Below, in pieces: positions 10,105 to 21,402 of a stretch of 64,000 nt of DNA. Within the stretch, counting starts at the first letter, position 1; every line of letters begins with the position of its first letter. The position numbers were made by a program, and so were the translations under genes. The DNA is from Drosophila miranda. Lineage: Eukaryota; Arthropoda; Insecta; Diptera; Drosophilidae. The notes beneath the pieces were generated by a model. It saw only the letters and a program-made list of their open reading frames with translations. It was not told the origin of the DNA and did no database searches. The stretch spans positions 9,362,001-9,426,000 of the forward strand of contig NC_046674.1 in the NCBI RefSeq assembly GCF_003369915.1, given 5' to 3'.

Positions 10105-12065
10105 TTAATTGCGTCTCAAACGCTTCCGGCCGCCATCGTCACCGTCTGATCCGCTTCGCTCTTCCGCTTCCATAACCTACCAACCACACAATATTCTCGT
10201 TTAGACATGTTTGTTTAAATATTATTCCTATTATGTACCTTTATTTTGGTGCCGCATATTTCAGCTCCGTTCAGGACATGAATGGCCCTTTGCGCACTTT
10301 CACACTCTGCGTACTTCACGTAGCCACAGTTCTTGTTGGGAAGCAAATATACATCGATGAGCCCTTTCCAGCACGAGAATATGTTCTTCAGAATGGAGTG
10401 TGGAAGATTCTGTTAAAGAATAGCATGAAAAATAATTAGATTTTGCTTTATTTTGAGCTGTAGGTGTAGATGTAAACCTACCGCAGAGAGCACAATGAAA
10501 AGTCGTTGGGCAACTTGGGCATCGGGTGATGCTAAAGGCTGGGCAGGAGGCAGGGGCACATTGCATATGGCATCCTTTTTGGTGCGTTCTGATATAGGTA
10601 ACAATTATAAAGTAAGATAAAACACAATATACCAATAACCAAATAGTAAAAATTAGTAATACAACCAAATGGGGAAATTATATAAATAACTTATTTAATT
10701 TAGTTTATGTTAGTATCGGCATCTACCCCTAGAAGCTTTTTTCGTACTGTCAATGAATGAGGTATCCATCCGTGCAGAGCTCATGCCATTCACTTTTACA
10801 ATGATGCGCTCGCCCATAGGGTACTCCAGTCCGTGTAGTTTGTCCCTGTAAGCATATACATTATTAATGGTAGAAGAAACTCCTTCGAGCACTATATAGA
10901 AATTGACATACTTTGCATAGATAGCCGCTTCGGGATTGTCGTAAACCACCATCGCTTCATTGGTACGTGGTCCATCTGCAAACAATTTCAGAGTTTGGTA
11001 AATGTTTTTCTTCATAAAGATAATAGGTTCTTACGTTCGCGCATGATTTGACAGTAATCTAAGCCAGGAATAATATCGAAGAGACGCCAAAGCTGATCCT
11101 GATTGACGCAGTTACTGACAGTGACCTCTAGGCACGACGGTTGAGCAACTGGCACATTTTGCATGCGCAAGAAGGCGGACATGTCATTGTTAGTGGAAGT
11201 ATTCCAATCGTTGTTGAAGCTGCCGCCCCCACTGCTGCCGCCATTGTTATTATAGCTCGAGCTCCCACGTCCAGGATTGCTGTAGACGGGATTATCCTCG
11301 GCCGGACGACCGTACTGATCACGCTGTGAACGCGTTGAGCCCTTGGGCTCGGCAAATACAGCCTTGTACTTGGGCGAACAGTTTTCAAAGGCCACGGCAG
11401 CATAATAGAATCTGGTGGAAATGCAATAAACACACTAGTCCCATCTGTACCATTATTTGACTAATGACATATTCATACGCACTTTGTGAAGCGAACGTAG
11501 CCAAATCCCTTAGGATTGCCATTGTTCTTCTCCCTGACAATGGTCACTGATTCAACCTCGCCCCATTGGGCAAATTCGTCCCGTATGTCGTCTTCGGTTG
11601 CAGTCTTCGGGATTACAATGAACAGTCTTAAGTATTTTTCCTGCTCGTTCTCAGACTTATTCGAGCCTTGGTTGCGGCTAAAATGTTATATACACATACT
11701 ATATTAAACGCGTCCGACTTAAATCAATTTTCCATGACTACCACTTACTTTGCGGCAACCAGAACCTTCAGGGTTCTGTCCATTTTTCCGATAGTCTTGC
11801 CATTCATTTCCTCCTGCGCCTTTGCCGCATCGGAGGTTTTGGAGAACTTCACATAGGCAATGCCTTTGTTCTCTTGGGTGTGCTTGTCCTTAACCACCCA
11901 GATATCTTCGATGTCGCCGTAAGCGGAGAACGCCTCACGGAAATCATCCTCTGTATGCGCTTTATTGCAAATGATGAAGAGTCTTGACATGGGCGGATCA
12001 TCGTCGTTTGAATAGTCTTGACCGCCGCGTCCTCCGCCGCGAGATTGTGAACGATAATCAGACAT
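10105..12065 (-). CDS. RBM45-like RNA-binding protein with multiple RRMs
   Basis: Eight exons (11749-12065, 11483-11677, 11035-11411, 10913-10976, 10727-10845, 10482-10588, 10239-10409, 10105-10176) join in phase to 473 residues, almost the length of human RBM45. RRM1 has RLFIICNKAHTEDDFREAF and GIAYVKF. RRM2 has LRLFIVIPKTATEDDIRDEF and GFGYVRF. A Gly/Ser/Asn-rich linker follows in exon 3, then a third RRM (CLEVTVSNCVNQDQLWRLF) and a C-terminal RRM (LFIVLSA, CGYVKYAE). The tail GGRKRLRRN looks like a nuclear signal. RBM45 acts in neuronal RNA metabolism; I recall the fly orthologue as CG1316. One intron is 66 nt, in frame and stop-free. Promoter-linked repeat copy C is upstream. Confidence 0.85.
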
Positions 12066-12599
12066 ATTTGGATAATTGGATTAATCTTTTTTCTCAACTC
12101 CGAAAAATTTTCCCGCTAGCCGCTTTGCTGGCGTATACATAAAATCAGTGTGGCTGACCCTCAGAGAAATACCGGAATATACGTCACAGTTTAAAAATAT
12201 ACCATAAATATACTGACGAACTGATTGTATTCATATATTTATTCCTTGATTTTAATGTTCGGCTTAATATTTATTGCTAAGGCTAACTTGGACCGTGAAA
12301 CATATTATCCCATGTTTTATCCCTTTATTGGGCTTCGACATCAAAATATCCCGGCCGTAAACGGTCGCCATAAGGTGTAGAGTTGCTTTCCGATTGCAAC
12401 AGTCGATCTTGGGTCCAGCGGTTTTTAGCACTGAAAATTTGAAAATATTGCAAACCAGCATAGGTAGAGAATCTTTCTGTGACAGATGTTAATCTTTTGT
12501 CTACCTGCCAAAAATTTTACTTTCTACCTGAATTTGTGGACTGGCTTATAAGACAGCCTCCGGGCACCCAAATGTCTTAGTTGCAATAAGTTCTTCAGC
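12066..12599. promoter_or_regulatory. RBM45 upstream region with repeat copy C, and Tsg-like promoter
   Basis: Copy C of the promoter-linked repeat (12141-12275) lies about 75 bp above the RBM45 start codon. A TATA-like CTTATAAGAC at about 12544-12553 sits some 50 bp before the Tsg-like start codon, suitable for a plus-strand start near 12575. Nothing else is supported. Confidence 0.45.
12141..12275 (+). repeat. Promoter-linked dispersed repeat, copy C (upstream of RBM45 homologue)
   Basis: Diverged, shorter copy. It begins GTGGCTGACCCTC, continues through GAAATACCGGAATATACGTCAC and TTAAAAATATACCATAAATA (first words only) to ATACTGACGAACT and CGGCTTAATATT. It reads away from the RBM45 start, as copy A does relative to TfIIEbeta. 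Confidence 0.6.
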
Positions 12600-13028
12600 A
12601 TGAAAACAATTATATACATGCTATTTGCGTTTTCTTATATTCAGTGTGTTTTTCCCGATTTGGCGAAGCTGCAAAGGAAATCACACACCGAGGAATTCGA
12701 GGGAGTACCCCCCTTATTTAGAGCTATGTCATCTTCTCCAAACGATGGCTACACATACAATTGGAGCGTGGTCTCATTTTCGACGGATGATTACGACAGT
12801 TATGATCTATCCGAGTCCCTCGTGAACTGCACTGTACTCTATTTGGATCAGTGCACATCGTGGAACAAGTGCCGCCAAACATGCTTAAAGACTGGGGCCA
12901 CCAGTTACAGATGGTTCCATGATGGTTGCTGCGAATGTGTGGGCGAATATTGTGTAAACTACGGTGTAAATGAGAGCAGGTGCCGCATGTGTCCTGAGCC
13001 GAGTTCTGATGACGAAGATGAGGATTAA
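12600..13028 (+). CDS. Secreted Twisted gastrulation C-terminal-domain-only protein
   Basis: Intronless, 142 residues. Residues 1-19 are a signal peptide (IIYMLFAFSYIQCVF). Residues about 48-135 match the Tsg C-terminal domain: NCTVLYLDQCTSW, KCRQTC, GATSYRWFHDGCCECVG, NYGVNESRC. Two N-glycosylation sites (NWS, NCT) are seen, and NES in the conserved block. The Cys-rich N-terminal BMP-binding domain of Tsg, Crossveinless and Shrew is missing; only about 25 linker residues separate the signal peptide from the domain. The acidic tail is SSDDEDED. Full Tsg proteins modulate BMP with Sog/Chordin. A truncated retrocopy is likely, but the open frame and intact cysteines argue for function. Confidence 0.8.
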   Translation: MKTIIYMLFAFSYIQCVFPDLAKLQRKSHTEEFEGVPPLFRAMSSSPNDGYTYNWSVVSFSTDDYDSYDLSESLVNCTVLYLDQCTSWNKCRQTCLKTGATSYRWFHDGCCECVGEYCVNYGVNESRCRMCPEPSSDDEDED

Positions 13029-13689
13029 ATTTAAAAACTGTCTCAAATTGTTGGAAAAGAAATATACAATTATTGAATTAATTATTTTCTTCAAAATGTG
13101 ATTGTTGGAAAACGCATCTTGCATTCATGCAGAACGAACATATCAATGTCTAATAAATATATTTGATCAATTTCATATCCTTGGCACTTTCAAACAATAT
13201 CTATTTGGCGCGCAATTGTCGATGGTATCGAAAGCCGTTTGGTGGGATATTTGATCTCTGCAATGCCCCTACGTTCTATACTAAAACCTCTGTTTACGCA
13301 AAATGCAATAAAAGAAAGTGTTTAAAATAAACCAGTCAAGTAGAAAATAGGTTGAGAGATCTATATGGCTAGTAAAATTCCACGGAATATCAAAAACGAG
13401 GAACAAGGATGGAACATGAATAATTCGTCAGTATGTTTTTAAAATGAGACGGTATATTTTGGAATATATACTTTTGAAGGTCAGACCGTATACTTTATGG
13501 GATTTTCTTATTTTCTTGTCACCACGTCACACACCTCGCAATATTTATACTTTTCATAGTATTTTCCAGTATATTTTAAGACGCGTTATGGACTCACCCT
13601 CTTGTCCAATTCACCAATGTATTGAACGAACGCTCGAAACTTGCAAATCATTCGTACGTTTTTTTTTTCGCTAAATAACTTGTAAAATT
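13029..13689. promoter_or_regulatory. Tsg-like 3' flank and Prosbeta6 upstream region with inverted repeat copy D
   Basis: An AATAAATAT signal near 13151 may end the Tsg-like transcript. The rest is the Prosbeta6 upstream region. Inverted repeat copy D (13321-13500) is followed by further motif-6-like words such as CAGTATATTTTAA near 13570. No other gene is seen. Confidence 0.5.
13321..13500 (-). repeat. Promoter-linked dispersed repeat, copy D (upstream of Prosbeta6)
   Basis: Reverse-complement copy: AAATAAACCAGTCAAGTAGAA, TATATGGCTAGTAAAATT, GGAATATCAAAAACGAGGAA, AATTCGTCAGTATG and GAGACGGTATATTTTGGAA appear in the order predicted by inverting copy A (quoted words are each 21 bases or fewer; see copy A for the matching words). 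Because Prosbeta6 is on the plus strand, the orientation relative to transcription equals that of A, B and C. Confidence 0.65.
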
Positions 13690-14454
13690 ATGAGCAACCT
13701 AGACATCGAGCAATTTCCAGACTACCAGGTCCCTGGAGTCTCGCATGCGGAATTTTCACCATACGAGTCTAATGGCGGGTGAGTTTCACATAAAATGCAA
13801 TGTTTAGTGGTTTCCGGCTAATTTTCGCCTTGCAGCTCGATTGTGGCCATTGCTGGCGAGGACTTTGTTGTCATTGCAGCCGACACTCGTTTGAGCAGTG
13901 GCTACAACATTCACACACGCAAACAGAGTAAACTGTTTCCGCTGTCCAACCAGACGGTGCTGGCCTCCACGGGCTGCTGGTGCGACACCCTCTCGCTGAC
14001 TGGCCTGATGAAGTTGCGCATGCAGAACTACGAGCACACACACTTGAAGACCATGACCACCGATGCCGTGGCCCAGATGCTCTCCATTATCATGTACAAC
14101 CGTCGTTTCTTCCCCTACTATGTGTCGAACATTTTGGCTGGCATCGACAAGGACGGCAAGGGGGTCGTCTTCTCTTACGATCCCATTGGGCATTGCGAGC
14201 GTGCCACTTACCGTGCTGGCGGCACAGCCGGTGCCTTGCTGCAGCCGGTGCTGGACAATCAAATTGGCTACAAGAACATGAATCTGCACGGCGAGGATGC
14301 CCCAGAGGTAACCAAGGAGCGTGCTGTGGCCGTTGCCTCGGACACCTTCATTTCGGCCGCAGAGCGCGACATCTACACTGGTGACTCTGTGCTGATCAAC
14401 ATCATTACCAAGGATGGTATTGAAACCAAGGAGTTGCAGCTGCGCCAGGATTAG
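13690..14454 (+). CDS. Prosbeta6: 20S proteasome subunit beta type-1 (PSMB1/beta6)
   Basis: Exons 13690-13778 and 13836-14454 join to 235 residues, the size of the fly protein. It begins MSNLDIEQFPDYQ. Ntn-hydrolase core motifs follow: SIVAIAGEDFVVIAADTRLS, then NQTVLASTGCWCDT, SFDPIG-type strand YDPIGHCERATYRAGG, and GDSVLINIITKDGI near the end. This beta subunit has no catalytic N-terminal threonine, as known for PSMB1; it is structural in the beta ring. AATAATAATAAAATGG near 14522 supplies polyadenylation. Confidence 0.95.
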
Positions 14455-14861
14455 ATTAATCTAAATTAACACGTTGGTCAGGGCATTTCAGCAGAAATTT
14501 TTGTAACATCTAAACATATTAAATAATAATAAAATGGATCCTTAAGATTTTGGCTTGGCCATGTACTCTAGGAGGTGTCCCGGCCATGATCGGAAAAGAT
14601 ATTCCTTGACTTTGATATTCGTTCTAATACAGCTAACAGCACTTTAAATAACTCACTTTTATTGTATTATTTTAAAAAACATGTTAAACGTAGGGTCATT
14701 CAGCAAAATATAATTAATTTTGCTACATGGCAACTACACAGGGATGCAATTTTCAAGGAGACACCTGGAAGTGTGTGACCTAGAGAGGGGGGGGAGGCTC
14801 GCCGGCTTGCACGTACATACGACATACCCTACAAATATTTTAATGCAGTTCCTGCCGCGTG
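14455..14861. other. Prosbeta6/NUDT9 intergenic
   Basis: Holds the Prosbeta6 polyadenylation site (about 14522) and the presumed 5' untranslated region of the NUDT9 gene. An inverted pair AGCAAAATATAATTAATTTTGCT lies at about 14702-14724 (arms AGCAAAAT and ATTTTGCT). No coding sequence is seen. Confidence 0.45.
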
Positions 14862-15841
14862 ATGACAAATTTGAAATTCGTGGTGCTGTTTCTTCTGCCA
14901 ATCCTGTTCTCTGTTCACGTCTCATCCAAATCCCCACCCGTTCAGATGATGGCCTCTATGGTGAAGCCGGGAGTCTTCCGGCATGTGATGTGCCGCAACA
15001 GTATGTATCCCCGTAGTGGGGTCCTCCGTTTTCCAGTTGCCGATGAGCAGGTCTTTTGGTCGGAGCCATATGCCGAGTACTGCCCGCCCTCGTACACAGC
15101 GCCGCACATTGGCGGACAAGTCTGGGCCGATGCGCCGTTGCCAAGTGAAACGATCCAGCCGAAATGGAACCAGAACGACGTTCAGGTGAATCGAGAGTCC
15201 TTTCACGGTGCCTACGAGGTAAGAGACGGCCTGCCCCGCAACCCGATAGGACGCACCGGCCTGAGCGGGCGTGGCTCCCTGGGCAGATGGGGTCCCAATC
15301 ATGCAGCTGATCCAATTGTTACACGCTGGAAGCGCGACGCGAATGGACAAATCGTGGCCAATGCAGCTACCGGCAAGTGAGTGATCTTTGATGGATTTTA
15401 GATCATTTTATTCTGCTTCTGCCACTTAGGAACATCCTTCAGATGGTAGCCATTCAGCGTTCAGACAACAAACTGTGGGCCATTCCGGGTGGCATGGTGG
15501 ATCCCGGCGAGAATGTGACCGTCACACTCAAACGAGAGTTCACCGAGGAGGCTCTGAACTTCACCGACAAGGCCAATATGGTGGAAAAGTTCTTTAAGGA
15601 AGGTCTACATATCTATAGCGGCTACGTGGACGACTTTCGGAACACTGACAATGCCTGGATGGAGACAACGGCTCTGAACTTTCATGATGAGGACGGCAGC
15701 CAGGTGGGTCAACTGGAGCTAGTGGCCGGCGATGATGCTTCCAATGTGCGATGGACCGATGTGGACGGCAGTCTCAAGCTGCATGCCAATCATTCGGACA
15801 TTGTAAGGGATGTGGCCATTAAGCGAGGTGCCCACTGGTAG
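14862..15841 (+). CDS. NUDT9-type ADP-ribose pyrophosphatase
   Basis: Exons 14862-15376 and 15430-15841 give 308 residues. The first ATG in frame is at 14862; residues 1-23 are hydrophobic and could be a signal or mitochondrial leader. The NUDT9 signature [10 protein letters not shown] lies near residue 150. The Nudix box begins GGMVDPGEN and ends REFTEEA near residues 190-212, with the metal-binding glutamates present. It hydrolyses ADP-ribose to AMP and ribose 5-phosphate. The same fold forms the NUDT9-H domain of TRPM2. I recall the fly gene as CG4098, beside Prosbeta6, which fits. Confidence 0.9.
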
Positions 15842-16285
15842 AAATAGGAGAGGATTCTCCCGAGATTTGAATATGAATAAAATATAACTAATTTTAGTTT
15901 AGTTTTTATTGATTCGTTTATTTTATTTCAGACTATTCCATATCGCTTTGCAATTATAAATTAAAAAACATTCCATTAGCTCGTATCTATCGTGTATCTC
16001 CATGTACTATCTCCGAGATGGATTTCTTCGAGAGTTTTTATGTGTATCTATGAACGTGCCCAATATTTTGGGACTGACTGACATCACAGCGTGTACTGTG
16101 TACTGTGTGTGAACAAACGTGAGAATTTTTGAAAAATTTTGACTGAACTTCGATCACATCAAGGTTTTGAGATTTGTTTTTACTCCGAAACTGAAGAAAC
16201 TTTGGCTTGGAACTCTTTTGAATGTGTATGTGTATGAGCAAGGTATTTGTTGCGAGGTCTGATATTGGAGCCGCGCTGGTGCTGC
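15842..16285. other. Convergent 3' flanks of NUDT9 and Importin-4 genes
   Basis: Two genes converge here. A plus-strand AATAAAATA signal is near 15874. The rest is AT-rich untranslated sequence. Nothing else is supported. Confidence 0.5.
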
Positions 16286-19200
16286 TTACAGGGTCTGCAC
16301 GAATGTGAACACCTCCGGATTCGAGTTGGCCACTCTGTTGAATTGCTGTGGATACTCGATGCGGATTTCCTTCATGAAACTAACAGCATTAGCGTTGGTG
16401 TCATTATCTCGAAACTCCTGCTTGAACAGCACATGCAAGATGATGCCCAGCATCTGCTCGATGTGAGGGAGAATACTCTCACGTGCATTCATGTACAACA
16501 CGCGGAAGGCCTTCAGCACCACGTCATTTTCTTCAGTGTCCTCGCGGAGGGGCAGACTGGACATGAATACGGGCAACACATGACCCAGGGGCACCATATT
16601 GTGATTGGTTATGATCAGGCGTGACACAGCCCCGCAGATATTGTCCAGGGCAGGGGCATTCTGCTCCTTGGCGATCGCATCGGAGAGGGCCTGCAAAATC
16701 AGTCCAAACGAGCTGAAAAGTGGCGAAATTCAATACTTTTATCTTGTATTTGGTTTGGTTTTTTTTTTTTTTTTTTCACTCACTCAAAGGACTTCTGTTC
16801 GGCGTGATAGACCAGTTCGCCCAGGCCGAAGTAGCTGTTCTGGCGCGCCTTGGCGTACGAGTCGGTGGTGCCCACTAGAAGCAAGGGACAGAGCGAATCG
16901 AAATAGGTGACCACACAGGGTCCCAACGATTGGAAGCATTCGGCCAGGACGCCATACATAAATGAACGCTGGTCTGGATCATCGTTCTTCTTGGCCTTTG
17001 CCTACAGGAATGGAATCGAATTAAATGAAATGGTTATTCATCTGCGTATCACCCGTAGGTGTGATCTGAATTGTATGCATACCAGTTTGGTCAAGAAGAA
17101 ACTGTACAGTCGTCCAAAGTACAGCGAGTATGTCTCCGGTTGGAGGGCGTGGCCAATCATGGCCACCAGATTGCCACCACTTTCGATGAGCGCCTCATCG
17201 TACTCGCTTTCATCGGCCTCCTCCTCATCACCACCGCCACTAGGCTCATTGAACTGGCAGGCCGTATTATTGAGCAGCACATCTTTGATGCAGGCAACAA
17301 CCGTCTCAGCAAGATCAGGGGTGGGCAAGGCCGGCGTCTTCACGGCCTTGAAGAGCTCGCCAAGCTCATCGAGTATTTGACAGACGACGGCCTGTTCCTC
17401 GTCGTTCTTAACAAGGTAAATAAACTTTGGAATGAGAATCGAGCATGCGCGCTTTACTCCGTCTCCGTCGTTCATCTTGTGGAGGCAAATTACAAAAGCG
17501 CAGAGGGCCTCGATGGCTGCCTTGCGGATGACATCCTGGCAATGATCTATGCTTTTGTACACCTCCTCGAACACCATGGTGAGGTAGGGGAAAAAGGCGT
17601 CTCTCGAATTTACTGCGAACTCCTTGAGCGTCAGTATGGCCTCCTCCTTCTCAAAGACGTAGTCATTCTCCACCTGAAATTCCCCTATATCGTCGTCATC
17701 ATCGTCCTCATCGTCGGTATTGCCCAGATCGATTTCAGTTAAGAGGCCGCCCGTCGGCGAGTCTTCTCGTAGCTTTACCAAAGCATCTTCCGTCGACACC
17801 ACCGTCTGAATCATGCGTTCGATAACCTTAGGGAAGAACGTGTTCATATCGTTTGTGACAACAATGGACATGCCACCAATTAAGGCGTAGATGGCACGCC
17901 TTAGGTCTGGATCGTCTGGTCCCAGCTCCAGCATATTCATGCAATAATTCATCGTGTCTTGGGCGAGATGAATAAAGTTCTCTTTACCAACGGTTCGGGT
18001 AATAGAAGCCAGTGTATCGATGGCCTGAATGCGTAGCTCATTGAGCGACTCGTCGCACTCATTCACCAGATAAATCTTCAGTATCTCCACAATCTGACTG
18101 AAGTATGGGACCAAATTCGTCTTCGATGCGGTGGCAACCGACGAGATGGTTGACAGGGCCAGCTGTCGAATATGAACAGAGTTCTGCTGATTCATGCACT
18201 CCAACAGACTGATGGATGAATGGGTGAACAAGGATTACTAGATGCACACAAAAATGGGCAAAGAAATTTTTAAATTACCGATCCATCAGCACCGGCAGAT
18301 GTGGCACAATCTCTTCCTCGAGGTTCTCGCAGAAAACCTCCAGGGCATAGAACATGCGATCCATGTGTGTGGGTTCCGGCTGGCCCATCTGTAAATGTTC
18401 AGCAAGGCTTTTATTAAAGTGTGTTCTTTAGACGCGGGAGAAAATTTGCAGGTGCCACGTGAATGTTATATGAAAGTGTGTGTTTGGATTCCCAAGATTC
18501 CCAAGCTAGACGGACAACAGAAACCCTTTTGGCATGGTGGAGATGGAGTGCAGGAACTAATCAAAGAAAGAGCACAGCACCCTATACTTGGCCAGCACCG
18601 ATATGCGCTTGATCTGTAACTGACTCGTGTACATTATAGAATCTTTGGCCGGGGCTGCTGCAGGAGCATGGCCCATCCCATGGCCAGCCTTTAGAAGCAG
18701 CACAAACAAGAATGTATAATACATATATGAAGATACAGATAGATACTGACTTGACTGATAATTTTCCAATAGAAAAGACCTACCTTCAGCTCCACAACCA
18801 GTTGGTGGAGAAACTCAAAGAGCACGGGCAGAATCTGTTGGGCGAACTTCGCTATCTCGGGCTGCATAAACTCGGAGAACTGGCCCAATGCAAAGAAGGC
18901 CGAATTGCGCACGGCTTGATCCTGATCGATGATGCCACTCTTGATTATGTTTAGCATTATTTCCAAGTATTTCTTTTTGATGGCGTCCGAGCAACCCTCG
19001 GAGATGACGGCCATGGCCATGAAGCCGGCGCGACGGCGCAGAGGGTCCGGACTCTGGAGAGCTGGCTCGAGAATCTGCAGAAGTGGTGGAATCAGCTTTT
19101 CTGGCGACAACTGGAGAGCCATCACATCGAGGGTTTGTGTAGCCGCGGTCACGGGCGTGTTGCTAGTACCCGAGAAATAGTCGTCCTCTAAAGAAGGTTT

Positions 19201-20595
19201 ACAATTACCAAAGGCTAACAATGTATAAAGTTATGAACTACGAACCATCATCGTTGCCGAGTTCACTACACGTCATCTCGAATACGGTGACTAGGATGAG
19301 GTCCAGGAGTTTCTGCTTGACGATCGCCTTCTTCTTGACGCGGACGATGCGACCGACAAAGGTCACCACCACAACACGGATTTGATCATCTACGTGCTTG
19401 TTGCTCAGCGTCGCCACACAGAAATCAACCAACATCTTTATGTAATTATTCAGCAGTTTCGGCACGTACTCTGCAACGGAATCCATGATCTCAAAGGCGG
19501 TAGTGAATTCTGTCAGGACTCCCTTTTGGACAAAGGCCTGGAGAGCAGCGAGCATCAGCGGGATGACTTTGGAAACCGTCTGCTCTGCCTTTGTGTGGCC
19601 GACAATGAATGGAATCAAGGAACACATTCCCTGCATCATATAGGCTATAGTGAGCGTGGCCATATCTCCATTGCTCTGGCCGGCTATCAGCACACTCGAA
19701 AAGAGTTGACAGATCTCAGACATTTGGCTGATCAACTGATCTGGGGCGCTGTCGGTCAGACTGGCGAATATGGATGATCCCAGCTCACTCTCTTTGGGAT
19801 CGTCCATGCTGCAGCGTTCGAAAATAAAGCTCAGCAATTCGGCCAACCACGAGTCCTTTTTGTTTGCCTCATGACGCACTAAAGTCCCAATAAGCAGGGC
19901 TATGGCATTCTTTACGCTCTTTTCCTTCTCCCTTATCAATGCCTGGAGTATGCAAGCCTTAATGCTGCGCGGGGCACAAACAGAAGGAGTCAGTAGATCC
20001 CGCAGAATATAGAAGACCATCTAATCTATCCACTTACCCTGCCTGATGTTCGGGCGGCACCATCTGCCAGTGGCGCAGCTTTGCAAGGCGCTTGTTCATC
20101 AGGACAACTGCAAACTGGCGGATTTGCGTCTCGCGGGTCGACACCAGCATCTGGCAGAGCACCGGCAGTGCCTCTGGGTTTTCGAACGCCTTACTCAAAG
20201 CGGCGGTGCACTAGACAAATACAAACGAGCATACATACATACATATGTATATTTTCAGCATTAATACTTTTTCAATTAACCGGAGGGGAGACTGTGCGTG
20301 AGCGTGCACAACGTGCTTTTTAACGCGAATGTCTCTCATTCAAATCTATGAGTATCGACGAAAAAGAATCCACATGCCAATAGAAGCTATGCATAGGCAT
20401 GTTCTTACCACTGTTTTGTGCATATTTACGTTAATGGGAATAAGATATCACGCCGGCGGAAAAGACCGAAAAATTCGGACGGAAAGGTTCGGAAAATGGA
20501 TACCTGGTGGATATGCTTTTGATGCTTACGTCGTGTATGCGTTGGGTATCTGTGCACAGCAGACCGGCAATTATTTCATCCAGTGCCGCCTCCAT
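16286..20595 (-). CDS. Importin-4 (HEAT-repeat nuclear import receptor)
   Basis: Nine exons (20530-20595, 20038-20210, 19246-19964, 18784-19187, 18581-18688, 18279-18388, 17083-18208, 16784-17001, 16286-16712) sum to 1117 codons. The donor ending exon 5 is the least certain (GTGCTG at 18580; GTATAG at 18587 would break phase unless a different acceptor is used). It starts MEAALDEIIAGLLC, has a KEKSVKNAIALLIGTLVRHE segment typical of importin-beta N-termini, HEAT repeats throughout and an acidic loop (NTDDEDDDDDDIGEF). It carries ribosomal proteins and histones into the nucleus. In D. melanogaster this gene is duplicated as apollo and artemis (CG32165, CG32164); one copy is seen here. Divergent from Spd-2. 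Confidence 0.88.
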
Positions 20596-21402
20596 TGTTG
20601 GTCTCTTTTAGATTTGTTTCTACTTGTAACCTTGAAACACACAATAAAATTCAAGAACTAACAGCACACGCCTCCTTATGCCGAATGTTTTTCTGCCGAT
20701 GTTTACTGATGTTTTCCGATGTTTTTGCTGCTACCGATGTTGAGTGATGTATCGATGTTTTGCAAAACATCGATCAATTAATTTCAAATTTGTAAGCAGC
20801 AAACACAGCAATGCCTGCCTCATTTGAAAGCAATCCTGCGTGTTTTTGGGACGGTATGAAAAGTACCTATCCTAATTTATACAAAATTGCAATGCAATTT
20901 TTGACGTTAATGGCATCTTCTGGGTGTATTTTGAACGGGTGTACTCAGCGGCTGCTAACATATTAAGTCGAAAACGTAATAGACTTTCACCTGTGCGACT
21001 AAGCCGCATTTTGGTGTTTGCAAAGCATTGACAAATAGTACTTATTTGAAATATTAGTTATCTCTGATGATATCTACAGTGATATGTAAAAGACTGCTAT
21101 GAAAGCATAATCATTTCTTTTATGTTAAATATTGTTTCGTTTAGTCCTATGATATGTAAAAGACTGCTATGAAAGCTCAAGTTTAATTTTTCCTTTGTTG
21201 AATATTCGGTTTTATAATCAAATGGGAAAGTTTTGAAACATCGGTCATACATCGATGCATCGAAGAATAATTCCGATGTATTTTTCCCGCTCCGTTTTGA
21301 CCAACACTGATATCGGCGCCCATTTTGGAACCCAAGCGTCGCCTTTTTCGCAGGCAAAATTGTTTTGTTATTGTTAAAACTGTGAGAAAATAGTTAAACA
21401 GG
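20596..21402. promoter_or_regulatory. Divergent promoter of Importin-4 and Spd-2
   Basis: Near Importin-4 there is a cluster of CCGATGTTT-like words (about 20690-20745) ending in a perfect 24-bp palindrome at 20751-20774 with ATCGAT at both ends. Nearer Spd-2, a 26-bp exact direct repeat (21081-21106 and 21151-21176) and ATCGATGCATCGA (about 21251-21263) occur. No gene is seen between. Confidence 0.55.

Noticed and set aside
17071-17742. 223-codon plus-strand frame
   Set aside because: Antisense shadow of the Importin-4 exon; the opposite strand shows clear HEAT-repeat coding and intact splice sites.
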